Assembly: GCA_964570285.1 (NCBI GenBank)
Contig: CAZMXP010000055.1
Location: forward strand, 1 to 32,849
Reading direction: 5' to 3'
Source of the DNA: CAZMXP01 sp964570285
Lineage (GTDB): Bacteria > Planctomycetota > PLA2
DNA: 32,849 bases
Shown: one piece after another, positions 23,235 to 32,689 of the stretch
Position numbering within the stretch: the first letter of the stretch is position 1
Layout: each line of letters starts with the position of its first letter
The notes under the pieces: generated by a model
Database searches by the model: none
What the model saw: only the letters and a program-made list of their open reading frames with translations
What the model was told of the DNA's origin: nothing
Position numbers and translations under genes: made by a program

Positions 23235-26200
23235 CGCGCGGCAGGAGGACTTCCTCTTCGCGGAGCACGTGCTCCGCAAGGGGTTCGCGACCGAGGAGCA
23301 GGTCGCGGAGTGCCTTGCGCTGCTCGAGCGCCTCCGCGGCGAGATGCAGCTCGAGGAGACGCTCCGCAACATCCTGCTGAAGAAGGGCTACCTCGCGGCG
23401 GCGCAGGCGCACGTGATCGACCAGGCGATCAACCCCGCGCAGGCGGGCGCCGCGAAGAACCAGATCGAGGGCTACCAGCTCCTCTCGCGCCTCGGCGCGG
23501 GCGCGATGGGCTCGGTCTACAAGGCGCTCCACCTCAAGCTGAACATCCCGGTGGCGCTCAAGGTGCTGCGGGTCGATCTCGCGAAGTCGCGCACGCAGAT
23601 CGAGCGGCTCAAGCGCGAGGCGCAGCTCGCCGCGCGGCTGAACCACCCCAACATCGTCCGCAGCATCGACGTCGGCGAGAGCAACGGCTTCCACTACTTC
23701 GCGATGGAGTTCGTCGACGGCCAGACCGTGCGCCAGCTCCTGCGCAAGGGACGGATGAAGGAGGGCACCGCGCTCCAGCTCATCCGCGATGTCGCGCGCG
23801 CGCTGGAGCACGCGCACGGGCAGGGGGTGATCCATCGCGACGTGAAGCCCGGCAACATCATGCTCAGCGGCGACGGGACCGTGAAGCTGGCCGACCTCGG
23901 CCTCGCGCGCGGCCAGGAGCCGAGCGACCTGACGCTGGAGCACGCGAGCATCGGCACGCCGCAGTACGTCGCCCCGGAACAGGTGCGCAGCGGCGCGAAC
24001 GCGACCGAACGGAGCGACCTCTTCAGCCTCGGCGCGTCGCTCTACCAGATGGTGACGGGGCGCCCCCCCTTCTCGGGCGACAACCTCGGCGAGATCATCC
24101 GCAAGGTGCTCGCGCTCGAGTTCGACGCGCCGGAGAGCGTCGTGCCCGACCTCTCCATCGACACTGTCTACCTGATCCACCGGCTCATGCGCGCCAACCC
24201 GCGGGAGCGGTACGGGAGCGCGACCGACCTGCTCGCCGATCTCGACCGGATCGCGAAGGGCGAGCGCGTGGCCCCCCCCGGGTTCAAGGGGGACTACGAG
24301 AGCTTCGTGGCGCGCCGCCGGGCGCGCCGTCTCGCGATCGGGGTCGGGGCCGGCACGGTGCTCGTGCTCTCGCTGCTCTTCACGTGGCGGACGCTGCACG
24401 AGCGGCGGCAGCGCGACCGGCACGCGGCGCTCTGCGCGGAGGTGGACGGGAGGGGGGCGCGGGGGGTGCCCGAGGCCGAGAGCCTCGCGGTGCTGCGCTC
24501 GCTGCTCGAGGAGATGGACCTCGCCGCGCGGGAGTCCGGCTGCGAGGCGGAGAGGATCCCCGAGCTCTCGCTGCGCCTCGAGGCGGCCCGGGAGGCCGCG
24601 CGGGCGCTCGAGGAGGGGGAGCGCCTGCTCGAGGCCGCGGGGAGCGCCGGGGCCGACTTCCGGGCGATCGAGGCCGCGCGCGCGAGGCTCGAGCCGAGGC
24701 TGCCCGGCGCGCGCCGCCGCCTCGCGCAGATCGGCGCGCAGATCGAGGCGCTCTCCAGGGAGGATGCGTTCCAGCGCTACCGCGCCGCCTATGTCGGGCG
24801 CGGGTTCCCGGACGGCGCCGCGACGCTCCGCGGGCTCGAGCAGCTCGCGAAGGAGCTCGAGACGCGCTATCTGCCGATCAACGAGGCCTGGGCGGCGCAG
24901 CCGCGGCACGACTTCGTGACGCTCCGACGGCTCGACGAGGCCATCCGCGACGCGGATGCGGCGTACGCCCCCCGGATCAAGGCGGCCCTCGACGTGCGCA
25001 ACTTCTCCAACGCCGCCACCCAGAACGAGCTGCGCCTGAGCAAGCGCAACGAGGCGCTCAGCCTCGCCCACGAGCGCCGGGCGCACGGCGACTTCCTCGA
25101 CCATTGGCCGCGGACCGACCGCCGCGAGACCGACCTGAACGAGGAGGAGCAGCACTACTGGAACCAGCTCGCGGGCGCCGCGCGCGCCCGCGTCGAGGGC
25201 GGGAGGCCCGACGAGGCCGAGACGCAGCTCAACGAGTTCCGCAGCAGCGCCCACCGGACGAAGGGCCAGCTCGCCGAACTGCTCGCGGTCGTCGTCGAGG
25301 CGAAGAAGACGCTTCTCGCAACCCAGCTCCGGGAGCTGGCGATCATCGAGGGGGGATTCCGCGGCGCGCTGCAGGAGCGGCTCTACGAGAGCGCCGGCGC
25401 GACCGTGCGACAGGACGTCGGGGGGCGCGCGCCCGAGCTCTGGATCCTCGAGGCCGGCGCGAGGGCGAAGCAGCTTCTCGCGCGCGCGGAGGCCGTGCGG
25501 GCGCTCGTGGAGCGCTTTGTCGCGGGCGCCCGCGCGCTCCCCTCGCTCTCGTGGACCGTGCCGGGGGAGAAGGCCGCGCTCGTCCTCCCCGGCTCGGCGC
25601 TGGAGCGCGATCCGTCCGGGGAGCCCGACCGTTTCCTGCTGCGCACGGCGAAGACGAACTACCCGTTCTCGCTGCGCGACCTTCCCCATGACACGATCGC
25701 GCGCGTGATGGCGTTCGACCCCGCGCGCCTCGTCGACGTCTCGCAGAGCGGCTACTTCTATGCGGCGGAGGGCTACCGCGAGGCGCGCACGAACCGCTAC
25801 AAGGCCGAGGAGCTCTGGCGCAAGGCGCTCGTGAACCTGAGCCGCGTCGGCGACGCCTGGGCGGAGGACTTGCGGGGCGACCTGAGGCTGCTCCTCGAGG
25901 AGATCGACCGGGCCGCGCAGCTCGCGGCGCAGCTCTACGAGGAGCTGAAGGACGCCCGCTCGCGCAACGACCATCTGGCCGCGCTCTCGTGCCTCCGGCG
26001 CCTCAAGGCGATCGGCTGGGAGAAGAGCGTCGGGCCCCAGCTCCCCGACATCGAGAAGCAGATCGCCGAGGTCGAGAGGCTGACCCGCTACGACCTGCGG
26101 CGGAAGCGCTCCGGGATCCCGCTGCAGCAGTTCGAGTCGAACGCCGCGTCCGGACGGGTCGTGCTCCGCTACACCGGGTCGCTCTGGCATCCGCTCGCCG

Positions 26201-27012
26201 ACAAGGTGCCGGAGGGGATCGATGCCGCGCGGTGGCTCGAGGAGCGGGAGCGCGACTACTGGTACCAGCAACTGAAGGAGCTCGAGTTCGAGGAGAAGGA
26301 CTGGCCGGCCCTCTACGAGCGGGCGCGCTACCAGCTTCTCGACTGGGATCCGCTGGCGATCGAGGCGGCGCCGGGGGGCGGCTACCGCCTCGCCGTCGCG
26401 CGGATCCACGAGAACCTCTACCGCTGGCTCGGGGCGGAGAAGTACCCGGGGGCGCCGCTGGTGGCCACGCTGAACAACTACCTCCGCACCGATCGCGACT
26501 GGAGCATCGAGACCACCGCCTCGTGGGAGGACCTCTATCCCGGCGTCTTCACGCTCGCGGCGGGGCGCCTCCAGGCCACGCTGGGCTACTGGCCGCGCGA
26601 GCACGGGGGCGGGGCGGGCGCGGCGCTCTTCGAGGACGAGAACGCGGTGGACGGCTTCGTGCCCCACTTCGGCGACTTCCACTGGAAGGCGGACGACGCC
26701 GAGCGCCGGAAACGCAAGAAGATCCCGACCCCCAGCCACCGCGCCTACCTGGACGGGTTCGTCGAGGGGGCGGCCTACCGCATCCGCATGGAACGCGAGA
26801 TGGATCGCGTGCGCGTGCGCCTCGCGCCCCTCGCCGAGTGGACGAAGTCGGGCTTCCCGAAGGAGCCGCTGCTCGAGCGCAGGATGACGAGCCAGGAGAT
26901 CGAGCGGGCGACCCGTTTCCCCGCGGAGGCGCCGGTCTTCCGCTTCTACGGCCACGTCCGGTTCACGCTGCGCGACGTCGTCGTCACCGGATTCCTGCGG
27001 GGGCCGGAGTGA
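23224..27012 (+). CDS. Transmembrane Ser/Thr protein kinase with very large extracytoplasmic region
   Basis: The protein is 1262 residues. A ~70-residue helical N-terminal domain precedes a Hanks-type kinase (~83-345): glycine loop GAGAMGSV, catalytic Lys113 in VALKVL, HRDVKPGN (204-211), DLG (224-226) in place of DFG, and APE (250-252). One transmembrane segment (~366-388, LAIGVGAGTVLVLSLLF) follows, then ~870 residues outside. The first part of that region is charged and helical; the end (GHVRFTLRDVVVTGF) looks beta-rich. No PASTA, WD40 or TPR pattern is apparent. All kinase residues needed for activity are present. The GTG at 23224 has GGAGG six bases upstream. The outer region is probably a sensor of unknown ligand, and the FHA gene behind it is coupled by GTGA. 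Confidence 0.92.
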   Translation: MADSARQEDFLFAEHVLRKGFATEEQVAECLALLERLRGEMQLEETLRNILLKKGYLAAAQAHVIDQAINPAQAGAAKNQIEGYQLLSRLGAGAMGSVYKALHLKLNIPVALKVLRVDLAKSRTQIERLKREAQLAARLNHPNIVRSIDVGESNGFHYFAMEFVDGQTVRQLLRKGRMKEGTALQLIRDVARALEHAHGQGVIHRDVKPGNIMLSGDGTVKLADLGLARGQEPSDLTLEHASIGTPQYVAPEQVRSGANATERSDLFSLGASLYQMVTGRPPFSGDNLGEIIRKVLALEFDAPESVVPDLSIDTVYLIHRLMRANPRERYGSATDLLADLDRIAKGERVAPPGFKGDYESFVARRRARRLAIGVGAGTVLVLSLLFTWRTLHERRQRDRHAALCAEVDGRGARGVPEAESLAVLRSLLEEMDLAARESGCEAERIPELSLRLEAAREAARALEEGERLLEAAGSAGADFRAIEAARARLEPRLPGARRRLAQIGAQIEALSREDAFQRYRAAYVGRGFPDGAATLRGLEQLAKELETRYLPINEAWAAQPRHDFVTLRRLDEAIRDADAAYAPRIKAALDVRNFSNAATQNELRLSKRNEALSLAHERRAHGDFLDHWPRTDRRETDLNEEEQHYWNQLAGAARARVEGGRPDEAETQLNEFRSSAHRTKGQLAELLAVVVEAKKTLLATQLRELAIIEGGFRGALQERLYESAGATVRQDVGGRAPELWILEAGARAKQLLARAEAVRALVERFVAGARALPSLSWTVPGEKAALVLPGSALERDPSGEPDRFLLRTAKTNYPFSLRDLPHDTIARVMAFDPARLVDVSQSGYFYAAEGYREARTNRYKAEELWRKALVNLSRVGDAWAEDLRGDLRLLLEEIDRAAQLAAQLYEELKDARSRNDHLAALSCLRRLKAIGWEKSVGPQLPDIEKQIAEVERLTRYDLRRKRSGIPLQQFESNAASGRVVLRYTGSLWHPLADKVPEGIDAARWLEERERDYWYQQLKELEFEEKDWPALYERARYQLLDWDPLAIEAAPGGGYRLAVARIHENLYRWLGAEKYPGAPLVATLNNYLRTDRDWSIETTASWEDLYPGVFTLAAGRLQATLGYWPREHGGGAGAALFEDENAVDGFVPHFGDFHWKADDAERRKRKKIPTPSHRAYLDGFVEGAAYRIRMEREMDRVRVRLAPLAEWTKSGFPKEPLLERRMTSQEIERATRFPAEAPVFRFYGHVRFTLRDVVVTGFLRGPE

Positions 27013-27401
27013 ACCCGGATCGCCCCGGGGGCCCCGATCTCGTCGTCCGGGCGGTCAGGGGCTTTCTCGCCGGGGAGGAGCGCGTGCTCCATGTCGGCGA
27101 GGAGATCGTCGTCGGGCGCAGCCGCGGCGCGGGCTTCTCCGTCCGCAAGGCGCGCTCGCTCGCCGAGCGGAAGGACTGTGCGGAGATCCTGCGCTCCGAG
27201 CCCTTCCTGAGCGTCTCGCGCCGCCACGTGAAGATCCACTTCCTGCACAAGGACCTCGTCGAGGTGCAGGACCTCTCGGCGAACGGGACCTTCATGGACG
27301 GCAAGCGCATCGACTGCGTCGCGCTCACCGATCTGCGCCAGAAGTCCCACACGCTCGCCCTCGGCGTCAGCGAGCGGCTCGTGCTCGAGATGCGCTCCTG
27401 A
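27009..27401 (+). CDS. Small FHA-domain protein
   Basis: This 130-residue protein is a single FHA domain without a transmembrane segment. VGRSRG, SVSRRHVKI and DLSANGTFMDGKRI give the phosphothreonine-binding signature. Between VGRS and SRRH lie about 30 residues (around RSLAERKDCAEILRSEP), longer than usual for the strand 3-4 loop. The GTG start overlaps the kinase stop (GTGA). It is a natural partner or substrate reader of that kinase; a free adaptor role is inferred. Confidence 0.88.
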   Translation: MNPDRPGGPDLVVRAVRGFLAGEERVLHVGEEIVVGRSRGAGFSVRKARSLAERKDCAEILRSEPFLSVSRRHVKIHFLHKDLVEVQDLSANGTFMDGKRIDCVALTDLRQKSHTLALGVSERLVLEMRS

Positions 27402-27403
27402 AC

Positions 27404-27500
27404 GACGACCACGAAGCCGCGAAGCTCGCGAAGGGCCGCACCTCCCCGCGAGGCGCGCCCCGGATCCCGCGGGCTCCTTCGCGCCTGCGGCTCACGGAAG
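27404..27500. repeat. ACGAAG-type intergenic repeat forming an imperfect hairpin
   Basis: The stretch begins CCACGAAGCCGCGAAGCTCG and ends with the reverse-type series CTCCTTCGCGCCTGCGGCTC. CGCGAAGG (27427-27434) pairs perfectly with CCTTCGCG (27476-27483), and GCCGC (27416-27420) with GCGGC (27487-27491). The same short motifs open both direct repeats near 5961 and 6301. It separates convergent genes and may end transcription from both sides. Confidence 0.6.
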
Positions 27501-27506
27501 GGCACC

Positions 27507-30398
27507 TCACGCGAACGCGTCGCGGAAGGCGCGGGCGGCGATGTCGCGGTGGTAGGCGTACTCCTCCTGCAGCGAGGCCTCGGCGGTGCAGGTGCCGGTA
27601 TCGACGTAGCCGAGGCGCCGGGCGAGCACGCGCAGCGCGGCGGCATCCTCCGGGAGGCGGTCCTCCGGCAGGTCGGCGACGATGCGCAGGCGGCTCTCCA
27701 GCACGAGCAGGAAGCGGTAGGCGGTCTCGAGGTCGGCGGCGCGGCGCCCCTCGACGAGCCCCTCGCGGCGGACGAGGTCGAGCAGCCTCCCGACGTTGCC
27801 GTCGCGGAAGCGGGGGTCGCGGGCGCCCTGCCGCAGCGCGTGCATCTGCGCGACGAACTCCACGTCGACGACGCCGCCGGCGCGGGCGCGCTTGATCGAG
27901 TCCGGCCCGCCCTTCGCCGCGAGCCTCTCGCGCATCGCGCGCATCGCGGCGGCGTCCTCGGCGGTGAAGCCGGGCGCGTAGACGGTCTCCGCGATCTCCC
28001 GCTCGACCTCCTCGCAGAGGCTCGGCGGCCCGGCGACCGCGCGCGCGCGGCTGTAGGCCATGCGCTCCCAGGTCTGCCCGAGCCCGCGCGCGAAGTACTC
28101 GCGGAACTCCCCGACCGACGTCGTCAGCGGGCCGCTCGCGCCGTCGGGCCGGAGCCGCAGGTCCACCTCGTAGAGCTTGCCGTAGTCCGTCGGCGCCCCG
28201 AGCAGCGCGTGCATGCGCCGGGCGACGGCCGCCGCGCCGTCGCGGTGCTCCGGCGAGCGGGCGAAGAAGACCAGGTCGAGATCGCTGCCGTAGAGCATCT
28301 CGCGCGCGCCGAGCTTGCCCAGCGCGATCACGACGAAGTCGCCGCCGGTCGCCCGCGCGTCGCGCCGCGAGCGCTCGTAGGCGAGCCGCACGATCACCTC
28401 CGCGAGCCGCGCCAGGTCCTCGCCGACCTCGCGCACCCCCTGCTCGCCGCGGATGTCGCGCAGGCCGATGCGCAGCATCTCGAGGTTCTTGTAGTCCGAG
28501 AGGATGCGGGAGGGGTCGGGGGAGGTGGGCACGAGCAGCGTCGGGATGTCCTCGAAGCTCTTGAGCCCCCTGCCCGCGTCGGTCGCGACCGCATCGACGA
28601 GCTGGTCGAGGGCGCCCGGCGCGCGCTCGAGGATGTTGCTCAGGAAGAGGCTGTGGCCCGTCAAGTCCACGAGCAGGCGCAGCAGCGGGGCGTGGCTCGC
28701 CAGCGCCTCGTAGAGCGTGCCCCGGGCGCCGACCCTCGCCGTGACCCGCTCGAACCTGTCGAGGGCGGTGTCGGGATCGGGCATCGCCGCGATCGCGTCG
28801 AGCAGCTGCGGGAAGAGGTCGGCGAGCGACTTCCGCGTGCGCGGCGAGCCGGCGAGCCAGGACGAGGTCTCCTGCGCGAGCAGCGCGACCGTGCGCGCCG
28901 CCGCCGCGCCGTCGCGGATCCCGTGGGCAGCAAGCACCTCGTGGAGGGCGACGGGGTCGGGGGCGTCGGAGAGCAGCAGGTCGGTCTCGCGCACCTGCTC
29001 CGCGTCGCGTTCGCCGAAGACGCCGCGGAAGAGGCGGTTGAAGATGCCCCGCACCGCCTCCGCCTTCTCGCGGTAGGCGGCGGCGAACGCGGGCGCGTCG
29101 GCATAGCCGCACCGCCGCGCGAGCGTCGCGAGCTCCCTCGGGTGGTCGGGGATCCGGTGCACCTGCGCCCATTGGACGAGCTGCAGGCGGTGCTCGACGC
29201 CGCGGAGGAAGCGGTAGGCGTCGTCGAGCACGTCCCGCTCCGCGGGCAGGATCACGCCCGCCGCCTCGAGCAGGCGCAGCGCCGTGAGGGAGTTGTGGTG
29301 GCGCACCTCCGGGTTGCGCGCGCCGTGCAGGAGCTGGAGGAACTGGATCACGTATTCGACGTCGCGGATGCCGCCGTAGCCGAGCTTCACCTCCGTGCGC
29401 TCCTCGCCGCGCTGCTGCGCCCGCTCCTCGATCCGGCTCTTGATGCGCTTGATGGACCCGATCTCCTCGAACGAGAGTCCCCGCCCGTAGACCCACGAGC
29501 GCACCGACTGGACGAACTCCTCGCCGAGCGCGCGGTCGCCCGCGATGACCCTCGCCTTCAGCAGCGCCTGCCGCTCCCACGTCTCCCCGAGGCGCCGGTA
29601 GTAGGCGAGCGTCGCGGCGAGCGAGAGGGCGAGCGAGCCGGTCTGCCCCTCCGGGCGCAGCCGCAGGTCCACGCGGTAGAGCCTCCCCGCGGGCGCGATC
29701 GCGTTCGCCTCGCGCGTGACGCGCTCGGTGAGGCGGTGGAAGTACTCGCGGTTGCTGATGCGCTCGCCCCCCGCACCCCCATCCGTTTCGCCGTCCTTGC
29801 CGTAGACGAAGATCAGGTCGATGTCGCTCGCGTAGTTGAGCTCCGCCCCCCCGAGCTTCCCCATCGCGAGGATCGCGGCGCGTACGGGCTCGCTCCCGCT
29901 CCACGGGCGCCCGTAGGTGCGCGTGAGCTCCTGCTGCACCTCGGAGAGGAGCAGCCCCATGACGAGGTCGGCGAGATCGCTGATGCGCCTCGTGACGACG
30001 GTGAGATCGGCCCCCTCGACGATGTCCTGCCACGCGACCCGCAGCAGCTCGACGACGCGCACGCGTCGCAGGTGGTCCACCCGCTCCTCCAGCGAGGGCA
30101 GGTCGGCCAGCGCGTCGGCGAGGTCGCGGGCGAGCTGGTCGCGCTCGTAGGCGCCGCGCTCCCGGGGGATCTCGGTGACGAGCGACGGGTAGGCGAGCAG
30201 CGGCTCGACCGACGCCGGCGACGCGTCGAGCAGGCGCATCCAGCCGTCCAGGTGCTCGAGCGGGTTCGCGCCGGCCTCCAGCAGCCGCTGCAAGCCGACC
30301 GCCACCGACTCGGGATCCGCCGCGCCGTCGAGGAAGGAGGTGATCTCCTCGAGGCGCAGGCCCGCCTCGGGGTGTTCCGCCAGCGCGTCGAGGTTCAC
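27507..30398 (-). CDS. glnE: Bifunctional glutamine synthetase adenylyltransferase/deadenylase
   Basis: The 963-residue protein has two GlnE nucleotidyltransferase modules, each with its family motif: ILAMGKLGGAELNYASDIDL in the N-terminal (deadenylylase) half and IALGKLGAREMLYGSDLDLV in the C-terminal (adenylylating) half. The paired DLRLRPEG and DLRLRPDG segments follow each, and GGIRDVEYVIQ and GGVVDVEFVAQ are the accompanying conserved blocks. It would attach or remove AMP on glutamine synthetase according to nitrogen supply, usually under PII control. Length matches the full bifunctional enzyme. The GTG at 30398 has GGAGG upstream and overlaps the stop of the glycosyltransferase gene (GTGA). 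Confidence 0.96.
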   Translation of the reverse strand: MNLDALAEHPEAGLRLEEITSFLDGAADPESVAVGLQRLLEAGANPLEHLDGWMRLLDASPASVEPLLAYPSLVTEIPRERGAYERDQLARDLADALADLPSLEERVDHLRRVRVVELLRVAWQDIVEGADLTVVTRRISDLADLVMGLLLSEVQQELTRTYGRPWSGSEPVRAAILAMGKLGGAELNYASDIDLIFVYGKDGETDGGAGGERISNREYFHRLTERVTREANAIAPAGRLYRVDLRLRPEGQTGSLALSLAATLAYYRRLGETWERQALLKARVIAGDRALGEEFVQSVRSWVYGRGLSFEEIGSIKRIKSRIEERAQQRGEERTEVKLGYGGIRDVEYVIQFLQLLHGARNPEVRHHNSLTALRLLEAAGVILPAERDVLDDAYRFLRGVEHRLQLVQWAQVHRIPDHPRELATLARRCGYADAPAFAAAYREKAEAVRGIFNRLFRGVFGERDAEQVRETDLLLSDAPDPVALHEVLAAHGIRDGAAAARTVALLAQETSSWLAGSPRTRKSLADLFPQLLDAIAAMPDPDTALDRFERVTARVGARGTLYEALASHAPLLRLLVDLTGHSLFLSNILERAPGALDQLVDAVATDAGRGLKSFEDIPTLLVPTSPDPSRILSDYKNLEMLRIGLRDIRGEQGVREVGEDLARLAEVIVRLAYERSRRDARATGGDFVVIALGKLGAREMLYGSDLDLVFFARSPEHRDGAAAVARRMHALLGAPTDYGKLYEVDLRLRPDGASGPLTTSVGEFREYFARGLGQTWERMAYSRARAVAGPPSLCEEVEREIAETVYAPGFTAEDAAAMRAMRERLAAKGGPDSIKRARAGGVVDVEFVAQMHALRQGARDPRFRDGNVGRLLDLVRREGLVEGRRAADLETAYRFLLVLESRLRIVADLPEDRLPEDAAALRVLARRLGYVDTGTCTAEASLQEEYAYHRDIAARAFRDAFA

Positions 30399-31360
30399 GT
30401 CTCCTCCGCGAGCAGGTCGAGGGCGGCCCGCTCCACCGCATCGACCGCGATCCCGGACATGCAGACCGTGTCAGGGCATGAGCGCAGCTCGCACGGGCTG
30501 CAGCGCACGCCGGCGCGCAGGCTGCGCACCCGCGGCCCCAGGGGCGCCGCGACCGCGGGATCGGTCGGCCCGAAGAGCACGACGGTGGGCACGCCGGCGG
30601 CGGCGGCGAGGTGCGCGGGCCCGGTGTCGGCGGCGACGACGAGCCTCGCGCCCGTGAGCAGACGCACGAGGGCCGGCAGGCCCGGTTCGTCGGCGAGCCG
30701 GGCGGGGGCGCGCATCGCGTTCACGACGGCCGTCGCCTCCTCGTGGTCGCTTGGCCCCGAGCTGACGAGCACCTCGGCCCCGAGGCGCGCCCCGAGGCGG
30801 TCGCCCAGTTCCGCGAAGGATGCGGCGGACCAGCGCTTGAACGGCAGCCAGCGGCTCACGCCGGGGTGGAAGACGATCGATCCGTGGGGGGGCGCGGGGG
30901 CCGCCAGCGTCGCGAGGGGCCTCGGCCCCTGGCCGATCGCGGCGTCGAGCAGCGCCCAGTAGGCGTCGTTCCGGTGGCCGGGAGGCGCCATCACCCTCTC
31001 GCGCACGAAGAGGCGGTTGCCCTCCCGCGAGAGCGCCCCGTCAAGGCCCAGCACCCGGCGCGCCCCCGAGAGGCGCGCGAGCACGCCGCTCTTGAGGTTC
31101 CCCTGCAGGTCCAGCGCGAGGTCGTAGCGGGCGCGCCGCAACGAGGAGACCATCCCCCATGCGCCACGGAGGAGGCCGGTCCGGCGGGGGTAGACGTGGA
31201 GTTCGTCGAGCTGGGGGTGCCCCTCGAGAAGGCCCGCGAACCTGTCCTCGACGAGCCAGCCCACGTGGGCGGACGGCAGCCGCGCGCGGACCGTCGCGAG
31301 GACGTGCAGCCCGGTCACGACATCGCCGAGCGCCGAGAGGCGCACCAACAGGATCCGCAC
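30395..31360 (-). CDS. GT9-family (heptosyltransferase-like) glycosyltransferase
   Basis: The 321-residue protein starts RILLVRLSALGDVVTGLHVL, the hallmark of WaaF/WaaC-type ADP-heptose transferases. DLQGNLKSGVLARLSGA and the donor-binding VAADTGPAHLAAAAGVPTVVLFGPTDP are typical. The C-terminal CSPCELRSCPDTVCMSGI is a Cys-rich tail seen in part of this family. It probably adds a sugar to the lipopolysaccharide core, implying a Gram-negative type envelope; the exact acceptor is unknown. GTG 31360 was chosen because it directly precedes the conserved start; TTG 31366 is an alternative and neither has a clear Shine-Dalgarno. It is divergent from the gene at 31385, with 24 bases between the starts. 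Confidence 0.88.
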   Translation of the reverse strand: MRILLVRLSALGDVVTGLHVLATVRARLPSAHVGWLVEDRFAGLLEGHPQLDELHVYPRRTGLLRGAWGMVSSLRRARYDLALDLQGNLKSGVLARLSGARRVLGLDGALSREGNRLFVRERVMAPPGHRNDAYWALLDAAIGQGPRPLATLAAPAPPHGSIVFHPGVSRWLPFKRWSAASFAELGDRLGARLGAEVLVSSGPSDHEEATAVVNAMRAPARLADEPGLPALVRLLTGARLVVAADTGPAHLAAAAGVPTVVLFGPTDPAVAAPLGPRVRSLRAGVRCSPCELRSCPDTVCMSGIAVDAVERAALDLLAEET

Positions 31361-31384
31361 GGCCAACGTAGGATAGGGCAAGAC

Positions 31385-32581
31385 ATGACCGGAATCCGCA
31401 TCCTCCTCGTCCTCGGCCTTCTCCCGCTGCTCGCGGCGCAAGCCCGGGCCGGGGACGAAAGCTCGACTTCCGGCGGGGAGGCGGGTCCGAAGGGGCCGCG
31501 CGCCCTGAACCGGGTCTTCAACGGCCGAGTCGTGAAGATCAAGAAGAAGCGGGTGACCCTCTTCTACGACTTCGAGGACCAGGTCCAGCTCAAGGACTTC
31601 GAGGACGCCCGCCCGCCCCGCCTGCTCGACGCGAGCCAGAACCGCGTGCGCATCGAGGGGGGGCGGCTCGTGCTCGAGGGCTCCTCGTCGATCCGGCACA
31701 AGATGGAGGGCACGGGGGAGTTGCGCGGCCACTTCTTCGTGCGCATCAGCGACCAGGGCAACATCGGCACCGTCTTCACCGAGCCGATCCTCTCGGACTT
31801 CTTCGTCTGCATGACGCTCTTCGACCAGCGCTTCTACAAGAACGGCGCCTTCTTCCTGTGCGCCTGCGGCCTGCACGAGGACGAGGGGGCGGACACCGAC
31901 ATGGCGCTCGTCAACTGGCGCGACATCTTCGCGGGGAACGTGAAGAACAAGGTGAAAGTGGGCGAGGACGCCGAGGTGGAGGTCTACAAGGACGGCTGGA
32001 CCGAGTACGCGCGGTGCGAGGACGTCGAGGGCAAGGGGTCGTCGAAGGGGAAGTGCAAGGACATGCGCACCTACCAGTTCGGCCTCTGGGTCCACAACGC
32101 ACGGGCGAGCTTCGACGACCTGACGATTTCGATCGAGCTGACCGACAAGTTCCTCGACCTCAACAATCTCAAGGCCGAGCTGGATGCCGAGTGGGAGGAC
32201 ATCCCCCAGACGGGTCCGCTGGCCGGGATCGGGGGGGTCCCGACGCGGTTCCGCAGCGCGATCGACGCCTATGCGGAGGGGGCGACGGCCGACGTCCGCC
32301 TGATCGTCAAGGCCCTGGCCACCAAGAGCATCCCCGACCGTGGACGCGAGGTTGCCGCGGAGGTGCTGATGGCGCGCAAGGACCCCAAGGCGGTCCCGAC
32401 GGCTATCGATGGCCTCTACAGCGAGGACGTCATGACGCGGAAGCTGACGATCGGCGTCATTAAGTCCATAGTAGGCAAGGACTTCGGCTATACGGCTACC
32501 GGAAGCCCGAAGAAGCGGAGCGAGGCGATCCAGAAGCTGAACGCCCACCTGGCGCTGGAGCGGGCCAAGTATTACGGGTAG
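31385..32581 (+). CDS. Secreted LamG/DUF1080-like plus HEAT-repeat protein
   Basis: The 398-residue protein has a signal peptide (TGIRILLVLGLLPLLAAQARA). After a basic stretch (VVKIKKKRVTL), FYDFEDQVQLKDFED opens a ~200-residue beta-sandwich-like domain of the kind found in DUF1080 and concanavalin-type families (also RIEGGRLVLEG and ASFDDLTISIEL near its end). It contains FFLCACGLHEDEG with two cysteines. The last ~110 residues are helical repeats of HEAT type, ending KDFGYTATGSPKKRSEAIQK, a pattern familiar from planctomycete HEAT proteins. Carbohydrate binding is possible but not shown. Codons late in the gene are less GC-biased (GTC ATT AAG TCC ATA GTA) than in its neighbours. Confidence 0.75.
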   Translation: MTGIRILLVLGLLPLLAAQARAGDESSTSGGEAGPKGPRALNRVFNGRVVKIKKKRVTLFYDFEDQVQLKDFEDARPPRLLDASQNRVRIEGGRLVLEGSSSIRHKMEGTGELRGHFFVRISDQGNIGTVFTEPILSDFFVCMTLFDQRFYKNGAFFLCACGLHEDEGADTDMALVNWRDIFAGNVKNKVKVGEDAEVEVYKDGWTEYARCEDVEGKGSSKGKCKDMRTYQFGLWVHNARASFDDLTISIELTDKFLDLNNLKAELDAEWEDIPQTGPLAGIGGVPTRFRSAIDAYAEGATADVRLIVKALATKSIPDRGREVAAEVLMARKDPKAVPTAIDGLYSEDVMTRKLTIGVIKSIVGKDFGYTATGSPKKRSEAIQKLNAHLALERAKYYG

Positions 32582-32689
32582 TGCGCAGGCCCCCGCCAGA
32601 TCGCGCGGAACCTTTTTTATCCCCCGGGGGTTCTAGTCAGTACGATAGTTGGTGTCTGTCACAGGCTCCTGACCCAAGGTTGTAATCGG

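Noticed and set aside
22975..26955. Minus-strand open frame of over 1300 codons opposite the kinase
   Set aside because: The plus strand encodes a complete kinase with all motifs; the antisense product is low-complexity Arg/Leu/Glu/Val sequence.
32605..32632. GAACC-TTTTTTAT-CCCCCGGGGG-TTC as a terminator after the LamG/HEAT gene
   Set aside because: The T-run lies inside the structure instead of after the stem, and pairing needs a large bulge.
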